DNA of 64,000 nucleotides, from NCBI RefSeq assembly GCF_921293095.1, contig NC_060254.1:61550069-61614068 (forward strand), in the 5' to 3' direction. Shown here piece after piece: positions 58,401-64,000 of the stretch; position 1 is the stretch's first letter, and every line of letters begins with the position of its first letter. The notes beneath the pieces were generated by a model. That model was not told the origin of the DNA and did not search any database. It saw nothing but the letters and a program-made list of their open reading frames with translations. A program made the translations under genes and the position numbers. The stretch comes from Ischnura elegans (taxonomy: Eukaryota > Arthropoda > Insecta > Odonata > Coenagrionidae).

Positions 58401-61400
58401 CATCAATTTTATTTTACTATCGAATGTGATAAGAGTTTGAAAACTAAATAGACCTGTATTTTTCCGTTTTCCGCCACGCCACCTACTTATCGAGCCATTC
58501 GCGACAAAAAATTCACCGGCCTAAACCCTCTTTAACGGATAAGTTGACGACGTCAAGAACTCATGTCAAGCGGGTGACCATTTTTCTGATTCTCTTAAGC
58601 CTTGCATATGAGCCCCGCGTAGATTTTTGCTGCTCACACTTTGGTGAGTGACTCCTTCACTTATTATGCAGTTCTCCCAGGACGAGTTATTGAACCGGAA
58701 ATCTATTGACGTCACCAACTCATGGCAGGTGAGCGAAAACTTTAGTTTTTTTTATTATGGCCTTATGAGAGAATGGCTGAATGAGGAATTTTTTCATCGT
58801 AACTCATTATTTCCTACCATTCTGCGGACTCTTTTAATGACTTGCAATTTAGGGTCTGAGCGGCCGAATCACATCACTGATACGCTGATAACTTAAAAAG
58901 TAGTAAAGTGACGAGACTAGATCTATCTTTACAATGATTAATCTGGTCTAAATATCATTATATCAGTTTTTTGCTACAGTGAAATCCATATTCTGACCCT
59001 AGCAAAAATTTTTCCTGTTTTAACAAGTATCACCATAAGACTCGACGTAAAATTCTAATTTTCATATGCAATTTCAATAATTATGAATGGAAGGACCGAT
59101 ACTCAAAGAGGATTCAAGGTAAAAGTCAACAGAACAGGAATAATTAAACCCGAATTAGCTCAAATTTAGAAGGCTTAATCGATATCACAACATAACAAAG
59201 TTTAGTAACTGCGTAATACACAGTAGGGTGGTTACGTCAAGGGGAATAAGAATTTAAAGCGAAGGATATTCAGATGAGAGCTATCGGAGGTGATGTAACT
59301 TGGAGGGAATATATATGGATGGCAATTAAGCAAAGATCACAGACAGTTTAAAGCTCTTGAGATTGATGATTTTTCATTGAAGAGCTACGGAAATTATATT
59401 CACATTTTAGAACGATTTGTCATTCTCAAAAAAAAAAAAAAAAAAAAAAAAAAACTTATGGCTATCTACTACATTGGCATCGGTTATCCAATTTAAATTT
59501 CCTCCCCGACTGTATATTCATATTTTCTATGCACAGAACACGAGGTAATATAATAGAGAAGTATTAGCCATTCACAATACCGTATTTAAATCTCCTTCTA
59601 TCAACCCATAGCCACAGAACGTTAGTATAAGTAATTGCAAGAAATGGTACAAAAAACTGAGCCACTGTTATAGCATGTAAATGTCATAGCAAGTCATGAA
59701 TAGCATGTCATTCGTAAATTGATACGAGGAAAGTAAGCAGTAATTACGTAAAATAAAAAGGTATGATTCATAGGAGGTAAATTAGAATTTGATTTTTTCA
59801 GTTAAATCAGAAGAGAGAGATAACTTGGACAAACTTTTATACGCAGCATACAAAATTCTTAGAACATAATTGACAATGAAGAGGAAATACAGGGGATATG
59901 ACTGGTGATAAAAGTGGCGCGTCAAAATACTTATATTAAAAAAAAAACTTAAATAAATACCAAAGTGTAAAAAATAAAAAAAATCTGAGGCACGGCCTAA
60001 ATATTTCCCTGCATACTCCACTTAATTAGACAATAAATATTCAGGGTTAATCATTCGGCCTGGATGTGAACTTCGATTATAATTAAAAAATCTAAACTGA
60101 CATCCTTTCTGTGGCTTTGAAAAATTAATCAGGAGAGGGTACAACGGTCCCTGAAGGTTTATTTTGCTTTCATGGAACTAAATCGAAAAAAAATGAAACT
60201 AATAATTAGGCACGGGCAAGTTCAGAAGGATTATGAGAGTAATTAAAAATAAATCCTTTCCGTGGGACAAGAGTGTTAGCGGAAGGAAGGCATGTGGCGA
60301 TGGCTAACGTGATTTCGACTCGTTTGTCCAACCCAAGAAGGTGGGGTGATATACATTCTGAGTTAGCTTGCTGAAAGTTTTAGATGGAAGAGATCGCCAG
60401 GGAATTGATCATATGAAAGGCTATGTCGACTGATCAAGGAAAAATACAGCACTTAGGGAGGGTACATAATCATGAGATCAAGCAGTGTTGCTAAATAATC
60501 AAGTAAAACTAATTACTTATAACGATTACTTTTGCAGTAATTTCTACTTGTACCGATACTTTTTACGAAATGGAATTTTTATTCGTAATTTAATCCTTAC
60601 GGTGAAAGAGGAATCGTTACTTACTCGTAATCTACGATTACTTTACTGATTTCCAGCCACTCTTATGCTGTCACCACCTTATGTATGTACAAAATATGAC
60701 GCCCTATGTGCTGTTACAGCAGATATAATTTTATGGCAAGTGATATGGTAACCTCAGCAATTTCTATGACTCAATTATTCCACATTTTTACCCCAATATT
60801 CGACTGTTGCCTGGTGGTCTCTAGAGTGGACAATCTTACACGAAGTAATTGTAACTGTAATTTTACTCATTACTTTTTAAAATGAGTACTTTTTAATCGT
60901 AGCTGATTACTTTTTTTACAAAGTAACTGTAGTACGCCCTGTTACTTTTTCTCCGCATTTTTACGAACAATGGCATCAACAAACATGAGATCCAAGTAAC
61001 ATTTTCTCAGTTATAGAATGAATATTCTACGCTTAAATCTCGTCTCCGAGAAAAAATCTAATTAAATTGTTCAAGATCAGCTGGAAACAACATTACCTGT
61101 TAGATAGAATTGGGAGAGACAGCCACACATGCTAATTAAAAAGAAATACCATCAAGATACCATTAAAGTTATACCGAAGTTAAAAAAAAATATACACGAC
61201 GTTTATATTTGCTGAGTTCTTATTATCAAGAAAATCTTTGATTGCAAGTTTTGATTTATAAATGTATTACAAAAATTTCTTCAGCTATCCAGTTTAGTTT
61301 CCGTTTTTGGTTATGTTTACACTACAAGGATTATGTCACTTATGACCCCCCCCCCAAATTTGATGCTGAATCCGCCCTTACCTCTAAGAGGCATAATTTC

Positions 61401-61727
61401 TCAATTGCTTAAATACGCTAATAGCAGCATTATTGAAAATCCTATAAGTACATTAATTGAGTCATATTTTTCAATATGGGTTCTTATAAATCGCAACGAG
61501 GAAAAGCTTGGATTAATACCAGCATGTCCATATTTTCTATGGTATTGAACTCGAGGCTATAGTTACATACACAAATTTCGACCGCCACAACTCACCTTAT
61601 TCAATTCTCCTTCTGAAGAGAACCCAAGGCCGTAGACGGTGTTCGCCCTTACGTCCGACCATTGACCGAACTTCTGAGACGTCTTCGTAAAAGTCATGCT
61701 GGGCGTGATGGTACTGTTGATCACCGC
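28298..61727 (-). CDS. homer: Homer scaffold protein, 3' six coding exons (5' end outside the window)
   Basis: Homer links metabotropic glutamate receptors, IP3/ryanodine receptors and Shank at synapses: the EVH1 domain binds PPxxF motifs and the C-terminal coiled coil tetramerises. Exons 61596-61727, 47808-48308, 42640-42821, 40107-40288, 35584-35744 and 28298-28483 join with consistent phases (0, 0, 2, 1, 0) into 447 residues. The first exon here begins in mid-EVH1 with [13 protein letters not shown] and continues [20 protein letters not shown], diagnostic of Homer. Next come [14 protein letters not shown], a long low-complexity linker, an Ala-rich segment leading into [20 protein letters not shown], and three coiled-coil exons to a TGA stop at 28298. 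About 55-65 N-terminal residues are missing and should lie beyond 64000. Introns reach 13 kb. No break is seen in the coding part. Confidence 0.95.
28870..29500 (-). mobile_element. LINE C-terminal fragment interrupted by a SINE
   Basis: On the minus strand the RT C-terminus reads [20 protein letters not shown] and [16 protein letters not shown] before 29354. It resumes below 29190 with [20 protein letters not shown], and further on LWNSLL. These are the QRLQNxxIRFI and LWNSLP motifs of Jockey/CR1-like elements. The SINE at 29194-29354 splits it. The copy is old and has lost its frame. Confidence 0.65.
29194..29354 (+). repeat. tRNA-headed SINE, copy 2
   Basis: Head GGCGGCCGGGTAAAGTCC and B box GGTTCGAGTCCCACC, then a body with GTAAAAAAGGCC and GCTGTTTTTGGGG, parallel to the copy at 5154-5304. 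It is inserted in a LINE fragment of opposite orientation. Confidence 0.78.
29510..33065 (+). mobile_element. Decayed LINE (endonuclease/RT family) with nested DNA transposon
   Basis: The fragment covers most of the RT and C-terminal region in broken frames. Before the nested insertion, readable pieces include [13 protein letters not shown] (near 30060), [16 protein letters not shown] (near 30210) and EQVEQFNY (to 30592). After it the LINE resumes with [40 protein letters not shown] and [10 protein letters not shown], and a 3' end with CTTAATCGGTAGAATACT. The same family appears at 20.9, 39.0, 48.8, 56.5 and 57.2 kb. The FADD box is degraded (VCR near 30382). Confidence 0.8.
30596..32478. mobile_element. 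TA-flanked transposon with CAGTG(C/G)AACCTCG ends, nested in a LINE
   Basis: The 1,883-bp insert starts CAGTGCAACCTCGATATAAC and ends CGCTTTAACGAGGTTCCACTG (inverted CAGTGGAACCTCG). TA lies on both sides (30594-30595, 32479-32480). The LINE codons FNY and LGSTL lie on either side. The ends look pogo/Tigger-like. No transposase motif was recognised in the scattered short frames, so this is a non-autonomous or decayed copy. Confidence 0.8.
33410..35330 (-). mobile_element. 5'-truncated LINE, minus strand, lightly damaged RT
   Basis: On the minus strand two long frames cover the RT. The upstream part (to 34673) has [31 protein letters not shown] and [18 protein letters not shown]. After a single stop near 34674 the frame continues [21 protein letters not shown] frame change near 34490 leads to the 330-codon part (33493-34485) with [20 protein letters not shown] and the catalytic YADDAT box. 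The C-terminus includes QRKALKVM-like ([10 protein letters not shown]) and [10 protein letters not shown] motifs. AATAAA and an AT-rich tail end it near 33410. Only about two breaks suggest a fairly recent insertion in Homer. Confidence 0.88.
35584..35744 (-). CDS. homer: Homer exon, coiled coil part 2
   Basis: Phase 1 to 0. It encodes [37 protein letters not shown] and a proline/glutamine hinge ([15 protein letters not shown]). The hinge interrupts the coiled coil before the last exon. Confidence 0.9.
35745..39039. other. Homer intron
   Basis: AT-rich intron sequence with no recognised element in this part. Confidence 0.45.
39040..39571 (+). mobile_element. Decayed LINE fragment (same endonuclease/RT family)
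   Basis: Broken frames read [39 protein letters not shown] and [20 protein letters not shown], in the same order as the 30.5-32.8 kb copy. It stops abruptly where a dispersed repeat begins at 39572. Confidence 0.7.
39572..39745 (+). repeat. Dispersed repeat (partner of 24.6 kb)
   Basis: Begins CAGTGACATCATGGCAAAAT and shares the TTTTAGAAGTGAAAT and TTTGTTTTGGTTAC blocks with 24616-24790. It interrupts the LINE reading frame. Confidence 0.6.
40107..40288 (-). CDS. homer: Homer exon, coiled coil part 1
   Basis: The acceptor is ATCTTTGCAG and the donor GTAAAT. It encodes [40 protein letters not shown] and [19 protein letters not shown], a continuous heptad pattern. SSAN and the W residues match the fly and human proteins. 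Confidence 0.94.
41061..41287 (+). repeat. Two-copy direct repeat of about 95 bp
   Basis: The block starting GTGATGTAGAAGGCTAACTA at about 41061 is repeated at about 41190 with few changes, up to AAAATAGTTTTT. This is a local tandem duplication with a short spacer, inside a Homer intron. Confidence 0.75.
41538..42200 (-). mobile_element. MITE, GGGTGGTTTCC family, copy 3
   Basis: Same orientation as copy 2 at 11848. It starts TAGGGTAGTTACC and ends GGAACCCACCCTA between TA dinucleotides. It carries the ATGCATGCAT and GAAAATTTTC landmarks. It lies in a Homer intron. Confidence 0.8.
42640..42821 (-). CDS. homer: Homer exon, Ala-rich segment and start of coiled coil
   Basis: The acceptor is TCTTTTAG and the donor GTAATT; ends in phase 2. 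It encodes [11 protein letters not shown], an Ala-rich stretch, [20 protein letters not shown] and KLALAQ. The [14 protein letters not shown] junction is a Homer hallmark. Confidence 0.93.
42822..43942. other. Homer intron
   Basis: Nothing recognised before the mariner element. Confidence 0.4.
43945..44885 (-). mobile_element. mariner-type transposon with internal deletion
   Basis: The terminal inverted repeats are long and near-perfect: CGAGGGTTGTACCAAAAGTA at the left and its complement at the right, flanked by TA. The 941-bp length is about 360 bp short of a normal mariner. On the minus strand the N-terminal helix-turn-helix part is present in pieces ([40 protein letters not shown]), then [14 protein letters not shown] and the first catalytic block [16 protein letters not shown]. 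That block jumps straight to the C-terminal [20 protein letters not shown], so the middle with the second and third catalytic aspartates is deleted. Confidence 0.88.
45105..45140. repeat. Perfect short palindrome
   Basis: TTTGGTCATTATGACGT is followed after AA by its exact reverse complement: two 17-base arms and a 2-base centre. The TGACGT cores resemble CRE half sites, but this is probably structural. Confidence 0.9.
45419..45692. repeat. Large fold-back: two 129-base arms with a 16-base loop
   Basis: Arms 45419-45547 and 45564-45692 are near-perfect inverted copies, differing at only a few positions. Each arm carries CTGATGA, then GCGTCCGGCAACGGTCGC, then GAAA (45608-45637 on the + strand; the mirror image at 45474-45503 on the - strand). 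This arrangement resembles a hammerhead ribozyme core with a GCAA-capped stem II. Such motifs are known in the terminal repeats of Penelope-like retroelements. No RT is nearby. Confidence 0.9.
46002..46055. repeat. Perfect 54-base palindrome centred on GGTACC
   Basis: CATGGCGTGGTGGGAACTTT and the following GATTGG are mirrored exactly, without a spacer. It would extrude as a cruciform. Origin unknown. Confidence 0.9.
46056..47098. other. Homer intron
   Basis: Nothing recognised. Confidence 0.4.
47099..47165 (+). repeat. tRNA-like SINE head
   Basis: TGGTCTGTGCAGTGGCC resembles an A box and GGTTCGATTCCCAATCC is a good B box at the usual spacing. The sequence runs into a T-rich tail. The arms do not fold as a working tRNA. 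Confidence 0.5.
47325..47745 (+). repeat. Composite repeat: one dispersed repeat split by another
   Basis: The outer ends (GGATCCAGTATAGTGACAGG and GGGTCTGAATAAAATTACCA) match 17636-17775. The inner 47385-47690 matches 268-585. The outer repeat is therefore interrupted by a copy of the inner one. Confidence 0.6.
47808..48308 (-). CDS. homer: Homer exon, end of EVH1 plus long Ala/Gly/Pro/His linker
   Basis: A 167-codon exon in phase 0 between CCGCAG and GTGAGT. It starts [14 protein letters not shown], the conserved EVH1 C-terminal helix. It then becomes low complexity, with [12 protein letters not shown], Ala runs, a histidine run ([14 protein letters not shown]), Gly/Ala repeats and a final [20 protein letters not shown]. 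TSANxSPI also occurs in the fly protein. The exon is far more GC-rich than its surroundings, so both strands and all frames appear open; only this frame continues the EVH1 domain and splices correctly. Confidence 0.93.
48383..49612 (+). repeat. TTCCCTGAC repeat family, copy 1, with insertions
   Basis: It begins near GTTGCCACAAGATTACCAAG and AATTCCCTGACTTTCCC, and ends near CCCTGACTCATTTTAAATAC and GATGGCAAC. The second half (CAAATTTTCTACGA, then GGTGAA and AATAAATAT-like blocks, then GCCGA) parallels 62880-63180. The middle is interrupted by other repeats and a LINE scrap. The class is unknown. Confidence 0.5.
48795..49065 (+). mobile_element. LINE 3' scrap inside the TTCCCTGAC repeat
   Basis: Readable pieces are [29 protein letters not shown]-like sequence and [20 protein letters not shown], the C-terminal end of an endonuclease/RT-type LINE. 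Confidence 0.65.
49613..51120. other. Homer intron with GC-rich patch
   Basis: The part from about 50400 to 51000 is clearly GC- and CpG-richer and includes CACGTG-type motifs. Frames up to 159 codons on either strand have no recognised domain. It could be an internal regulatory or promoter region or an old repeat. Confidence 0.4.
51124..51557. mobile_element. PIF/Harbinger-type MITE, family 2, copy 2
   Basis: Same family as 7046-7498 but inverted. It starts AGCCTGAATCACTCTATCAT and ends ATGATCGTATGATTGTCT between TTA at 51121-51123 and 51558-51560. The internal GTTCTGATTGGCTG matches the complement of the first copy. This copy is older, judged by the end mismatches. Confidence 0.78.
51558..51939. 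other. Homer intron
   Basis: Nothing recognised. Confidence 0.4.
51940..53710 (+). repeat. Tandem array that starts with tRNA-like units
   Basis: About seven diverged units recur every 175-300 bases. The shared core reads AACTGGTACCCTGAATGTGT, then GACACTCAAACACGCCTGTG and GCTTG, at about 52060, 52240, 52445, 52682, 52977, 53274 and (partly) 53448. The first three units also carry a tRNA B-box-like GGTTCGAATCC/GGTTCAAATCCC followed by a TACGnnGCAC-type block. The later units instead share TTTCGGCAAAAATC, CCACCTCTTGTTTCTTG, GTCGTCTTTCGTCACCAATT and CCGGCTCCAAAACTATTC. This looks like a SINE-derived unit that expanded in tandem. Confidence 0.75.
53711..54180. other. GC-rich patch with a TATA-like motif
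   Basis: This CpG-rich stretch follows the tandem array. CTATTATAAAGGACC at about 53840-53854 resembles a core TATA box on the + strand. No convincing coding exon follows. It may be an intronic promoter or chance. Confidence 0.3.
54193..55038. mobile_element. hAT-type MITE with 8-bp target duplication
   Basis: The ends TAACGGTCCTTAAACC and, inverted, TAGGGGTCTTCAACC are flanked by the exact 8-bp duplication GTCTAAGC (54185-54192 and 55039-55046). GGCCC lies near both ends. An 8-bp duplication and CNNGGTYYTYAAnC-like ends fit hAT (Charlie/Buster type). The 846-bp body has no transposase. Confidence 0.85.
55047..56520. other. Homer intron
   Basis: No element or gene recognised. Confidence 0.4.
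56521..56920 (+). mobile_element. LINE 3' fragment (endonuclease/RT family)
   Basis: An open stretch reads [40 protein letters not shown] and [12 protein letters not shown], then [17 protein letters not shown]. It parallels 32650-33000. The 3' UTR block AATTTCGTGAATATTCA is shared with 57687-57703. Confidence 0.8.
56921..57145. mobile_element. Possible short MITE between two LINE scraps
   Basis: The left side reads GGGCCGTTTTACAAGGGGCA followed by CGTAATTTCAC. The right side has GCGCAATTACGTACAATGAC followed by GTGC. The inverted match is poor, so this is tentative. Confidence 0.3.
57150..57735 (+). mobile_element. LINE 3' end split by a piggyBac-type MITE
   Basis: [20 protein letters not shown] and [20 protein letters not shown] precede the inserted MITE. 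The LINE 3' UTR (TCGGTAGAATACT) resumes right after it, exactly as in the uninterrupted copy near 33025-33045. Confidence 0.78.
57306..57649. mobile_element. piggyBac-type MITE with TTAA duplication
   Basis: The 344-bp insert is bounded by TTAA at 57302-57305 and 57650-57653. Its ends are CCCTTAACTGCAT and the inverted CCATTAACTGCAT. The LINE copy at 33 kb shows a single TTAA at the same site, so the insertion boundaries are exact. No transposase. Confidence 0.88.
57736..60479. other. Homer intron
   Basis: A GC-rich patch at 57740-58140 contains a 125-codon frame with no recognised motif. Further along are an A23-type homopolymer at about 59431-59453 and AT-rich sequence without a supported element. 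Confidence 0.4.
60480..60960. repeat. Possible transposon relic rich in AATTACTTNTAACGATTAC motifs
   Basis: Both sides of this segment repeat TAATTACTT, GTAATCTACGATTAC and AGTAATTGTAACTG-like blocks in inverted relation, with TGTTGC at the left and AACAGGGCG (inverted) at the right. This hints at a hAT-like non-autonomous element. No duplication was confirmed. Confidence 0.35.
60961..61595. other. Homer intron
   Basis: Nothing recognised apart from a short C run near 61346. Confidence 0.4.
61596..61727 (-). CDS. homer: Homer exon, second half of EVH1
   Basis: Forty-four codons in phase 0, between TTCTTCCAG and GTGAGT. Contains [20 protein letters not shown] and [20 protein letters not shown] followed by ELNK. 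It is almost identical to vertebrate and fly Homer EVH1, including the [14 protein letters not shown] strand. Confidence 0.96.
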
Positions 61728-62696
61728 CTGGAAGAACAATATAGAAAACATTGTACAAAATAAATTCCCTGAAACAAGCAAACGAACATTGCACATCATT
61801 TCCCTTAAATTGCGGCACGAAACAATGCAAGTAACACGAAAATATCCCATTTAACCCCGCAGGGTACGCAGTAGTCATCTTCGAAAGAACCGAGATTAAA
61901 TAATAATCTACGCCAGAAACTAAGTACCTTCCATGCCAAGAGTACCACGCCTCAAAATCAGCCTAAATCTTAAAATTATGACATGAAGCTAAGTAGAAAC
62001 TTAGGAAAAAATTTAGGGAACCAGTATGATGCCCAATCATTAAACTATAACTTTTATGCTCTCGAAGGCCAAAGGAACTGAAACTAAAAAAATATCCATG
62101 AGCCAACTAAAACAAACACTTAAGTCGCCTGGCTTATCACGTTAAAAAATTACAGATAAAAACTCCCTCGAAAAAGCTACAACCCCTTGGTTCCCAAGCA
62201 TTAGCTGCGTAATACAAAACAAGTCCTCTATCAGGATAATGGCCTCTTGGCCATCGAAAACATTTTCACTGATAAACTCAGAAACCAGATAACTCCCTTA
62301 TCGGACAAATATTTCCGTACAACCACAATCGTAACTTCAAACATTGACTTACACCTCCTCCCGAAACTTAAGCCGATCTTCACTAATCGTAACTCTTACT
62401 GTCAGTGAGCCAAACAGCTATTAAGCAGTTGTTAAGTTGAGAGTGAAAACACAAAAGCAAAACGAAACCGAAAATTGACTTCAATTGCGTAGCGGGTGGG
62501 GAAAGCCAAAGGCGTTCGAAGAACGCCTTAATATTCGAGAGATAAAGTCTAACTAAGTCGGACTCACTCAAAATGAACACCTCCAAGAAATTCATTACCC
62601 TTCCAAGTTAGCCAACCCGAAAAATTTTTCTGGAAACGGCTACGGTCGACTTATTAACTGGACGTGCTGGTGAAATTTCGCTGCAGAAAAAGACTT
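61728..62696. other. Homer intron upstream of the EVH1 exon
   Basis: The missing first EVH1 exon was not found here. No element recognised. Confidence 0.4.
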
Positions 62697-63253
62697 AAGG
62701 GTTGCCTCAAGATTCCCGATTTCAAATTCCCTGACTTTTTCCCCTCAAACATATTCCTTTTCCCTGACTTTCATAACATACTTCTTTCAATCATCATATG
62801 AAACTTTCGCATGGCTTAGCCAACCAAGGCTAACTTCACCTGCGATTCAAGTTCAACTGAAAATAGAACCTACACATCGAGGTTCGTTCAAATTTTCTAC
62901 GACAGACACACGGTGAATATGAGCGCGGAATGAAAAAACTTGCTCGTAGAATTTTATGGAGATAGGAAGACGTAATAAATATCTGTCAACTTCTAAACAA
63001 TGCTATGCAATTGTTTATTATTAGAATCTTAATTTTCATCGAAAATCAAGGGTTAAATGGTTTTACTTCAAATTGATGCATGCAAATAGGCAAATATGCC
63101 GAATTTATCTGTGCAAGCCATCAGTCCGCTGAAAATGCACGCGGTATTTCATTTGATTCCCACATAGTGGGATAAATATTCCCTGATGCCAACGACGAGA
63201 TTCTCTGACTTCATCCTCATTTCTCTGAACTCTCCGACCTGGAAAAACCCTGG
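62697..63253 (+). repeat. TTCCCTGAC repeat family, copy 2
   Basis: It starts near GGGTTGCCTCAAGATTCCCG and AAATTCCCTGACTTTTTCCC and ends with CTCCGACCTGGAAAAACCCTGG. Central blocks (CAAATTTTCTACGA, GGTGAATATGAGCG, GAATTTATCTGTGCAAGCC) correspond to 49250-49480. The class is unknown. Confidence 0.5.
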
Positions 63254-64000
63254 ATTAAGCGCTGAAATATCGAGTAGATATTAAATCGGAGGAAAAATAA
63301 TTACATTCCTATTCAAGATAAAATAAAGAAGGAAGAGTACATTCAGAGCCCTAGTCTTATCTACGGCTAAATGCAACGAAAACCATGAGGTGAACGCGTT
63401 CAAAGGAAACAAGAAACACCGAAAATATTCTACCTACAACCTCACAAACTGGTAAAACTAGGAAAGGAAAATGTTTTGGTCATTTTACAGAGATGAAGAG
63501 AAAATCGAAGGCGGCGCTGCAAGGCGAGTACCAGAGGTGTTTTGCGTAGTGAAAAAAACGTTTTAACCAATGTATCAGTGTAAATGTAAAGTACTTCGTA
63601 GGTAACAAACGTTTGTAAGACAAAAAATTAAATTTTGAATGTTTTAAAAATTGTGTCCGGTTATATTTGCGTCCCCATCGTATTAGGGTCAATCCATTTC
63701 AAATCACCCAAGCCATGTTGCTCAACATTTTTAATTGTCCTGATTTTTTATCATTGGTTCCCTACTATTCTATACTTCCATACTATTGGCTTTAGAAAAC
63801 AAGGAGTGCATTCTCAGCGCTAAAACTTATACTGCAAGTAGTTTTTTAAAGTATTCGACCCAGAAGTAAATTTTATTACTGAGTCTCGTTTCCTTAATAA
63901 AAATTTATGGTGTTAAAAAGTTGGTATTGACAAATGTTTCCCGAGTTTTTACGGAAAGATTTTGACTGACTGTATTTTATGTTAGAAAAAAAAATTGTTT
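63254..64000. other. Homer intron, window end
   Basis: Nothing recognised. The rest of Homer should continue past the window end. Confidence 0.4.

Overview
The window is eukaryotic nuclear DNA, almost certainly from an insect or close arthropod. It is AT-rich, the genes have small exons and long introns with GT/AG junctions, and transposon relics are dense. Three host genes can be read through their splice sites. (1) KGD4 (formerly MRPS36), the small adaptor subunit of the mitochondrial 2-oxoglutarate dehydrogenase complex, lies on the + strand at about 3.5-4.2 kb and is complete. (2) RGP1, a Rab6A GEF complex subunit, lies on the - strand at 10.0-16.7 kb. Its eight coding exons keep phase throughout and encode 391 residues. 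(3) Homer, the EVH1 and coiled-coil postsynaptic scaffold, lies on the - strand from 28.3 to beyond 64 kb. Six coding exons are present, from the second half of EVH1 to the stop codon; the first EVH1 exon or exons lie outside the window.

Most of the rest is mobile DNA, intergenic or inside introns. There are fragments of at least three non-LTR (LINE) families. One is a 5'-truncated element with an open 450-codon reverse transcriptase region at 7.5-9.0 kb. Another is a 5'-truncated, lightly damaged minus-strand element at 33.4-35.3 kb. The third is a decayed endonuclease/RT family seen at 20.9, 29.5-33.1, 39.0, 48.8, 56.5 and 57.2 kb. DNA transposons with readable ends and target duplications include two mariner-type elements (TA), two TA-flanked elements with CAGTG ends, a three-copy family with GGGT(G/A)GTTTCC-like ends, three PIF/Harbinger-type MITEs (TTA), a hAT-type MITE (8-bp duplication) and a piggyBac-type MITE (TTAA). 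tRNA-headed SINEs occur at 5.2 and 29.2 kb. A tandem array that starts as a tRNA-like repeat fills 51.9-53.7 kb. No retroviral, LTR or Polinton gene was recognised.

The layout shows layered insertion. A CAGTG element and a SINE each sit inside LINE fragments, a piggyBac MITE splits a LINE 3' end, and one short repeat splits another at 47.3-47.7 kb. The least ordinary signals are a near-perfect 2 x 129-bp fold-back at 45.4-45.7 kb whose arms carry a hammerhead-ribozyme-like core, and a second, still-open copy of part of the last RGP1 exon inside the preceding intron. Next come the tRNA-like tandem array and a possible extra in-frame first exon of KGD4. The three host genes do not share a pathway; their adjacency looks like ordinary linkage.
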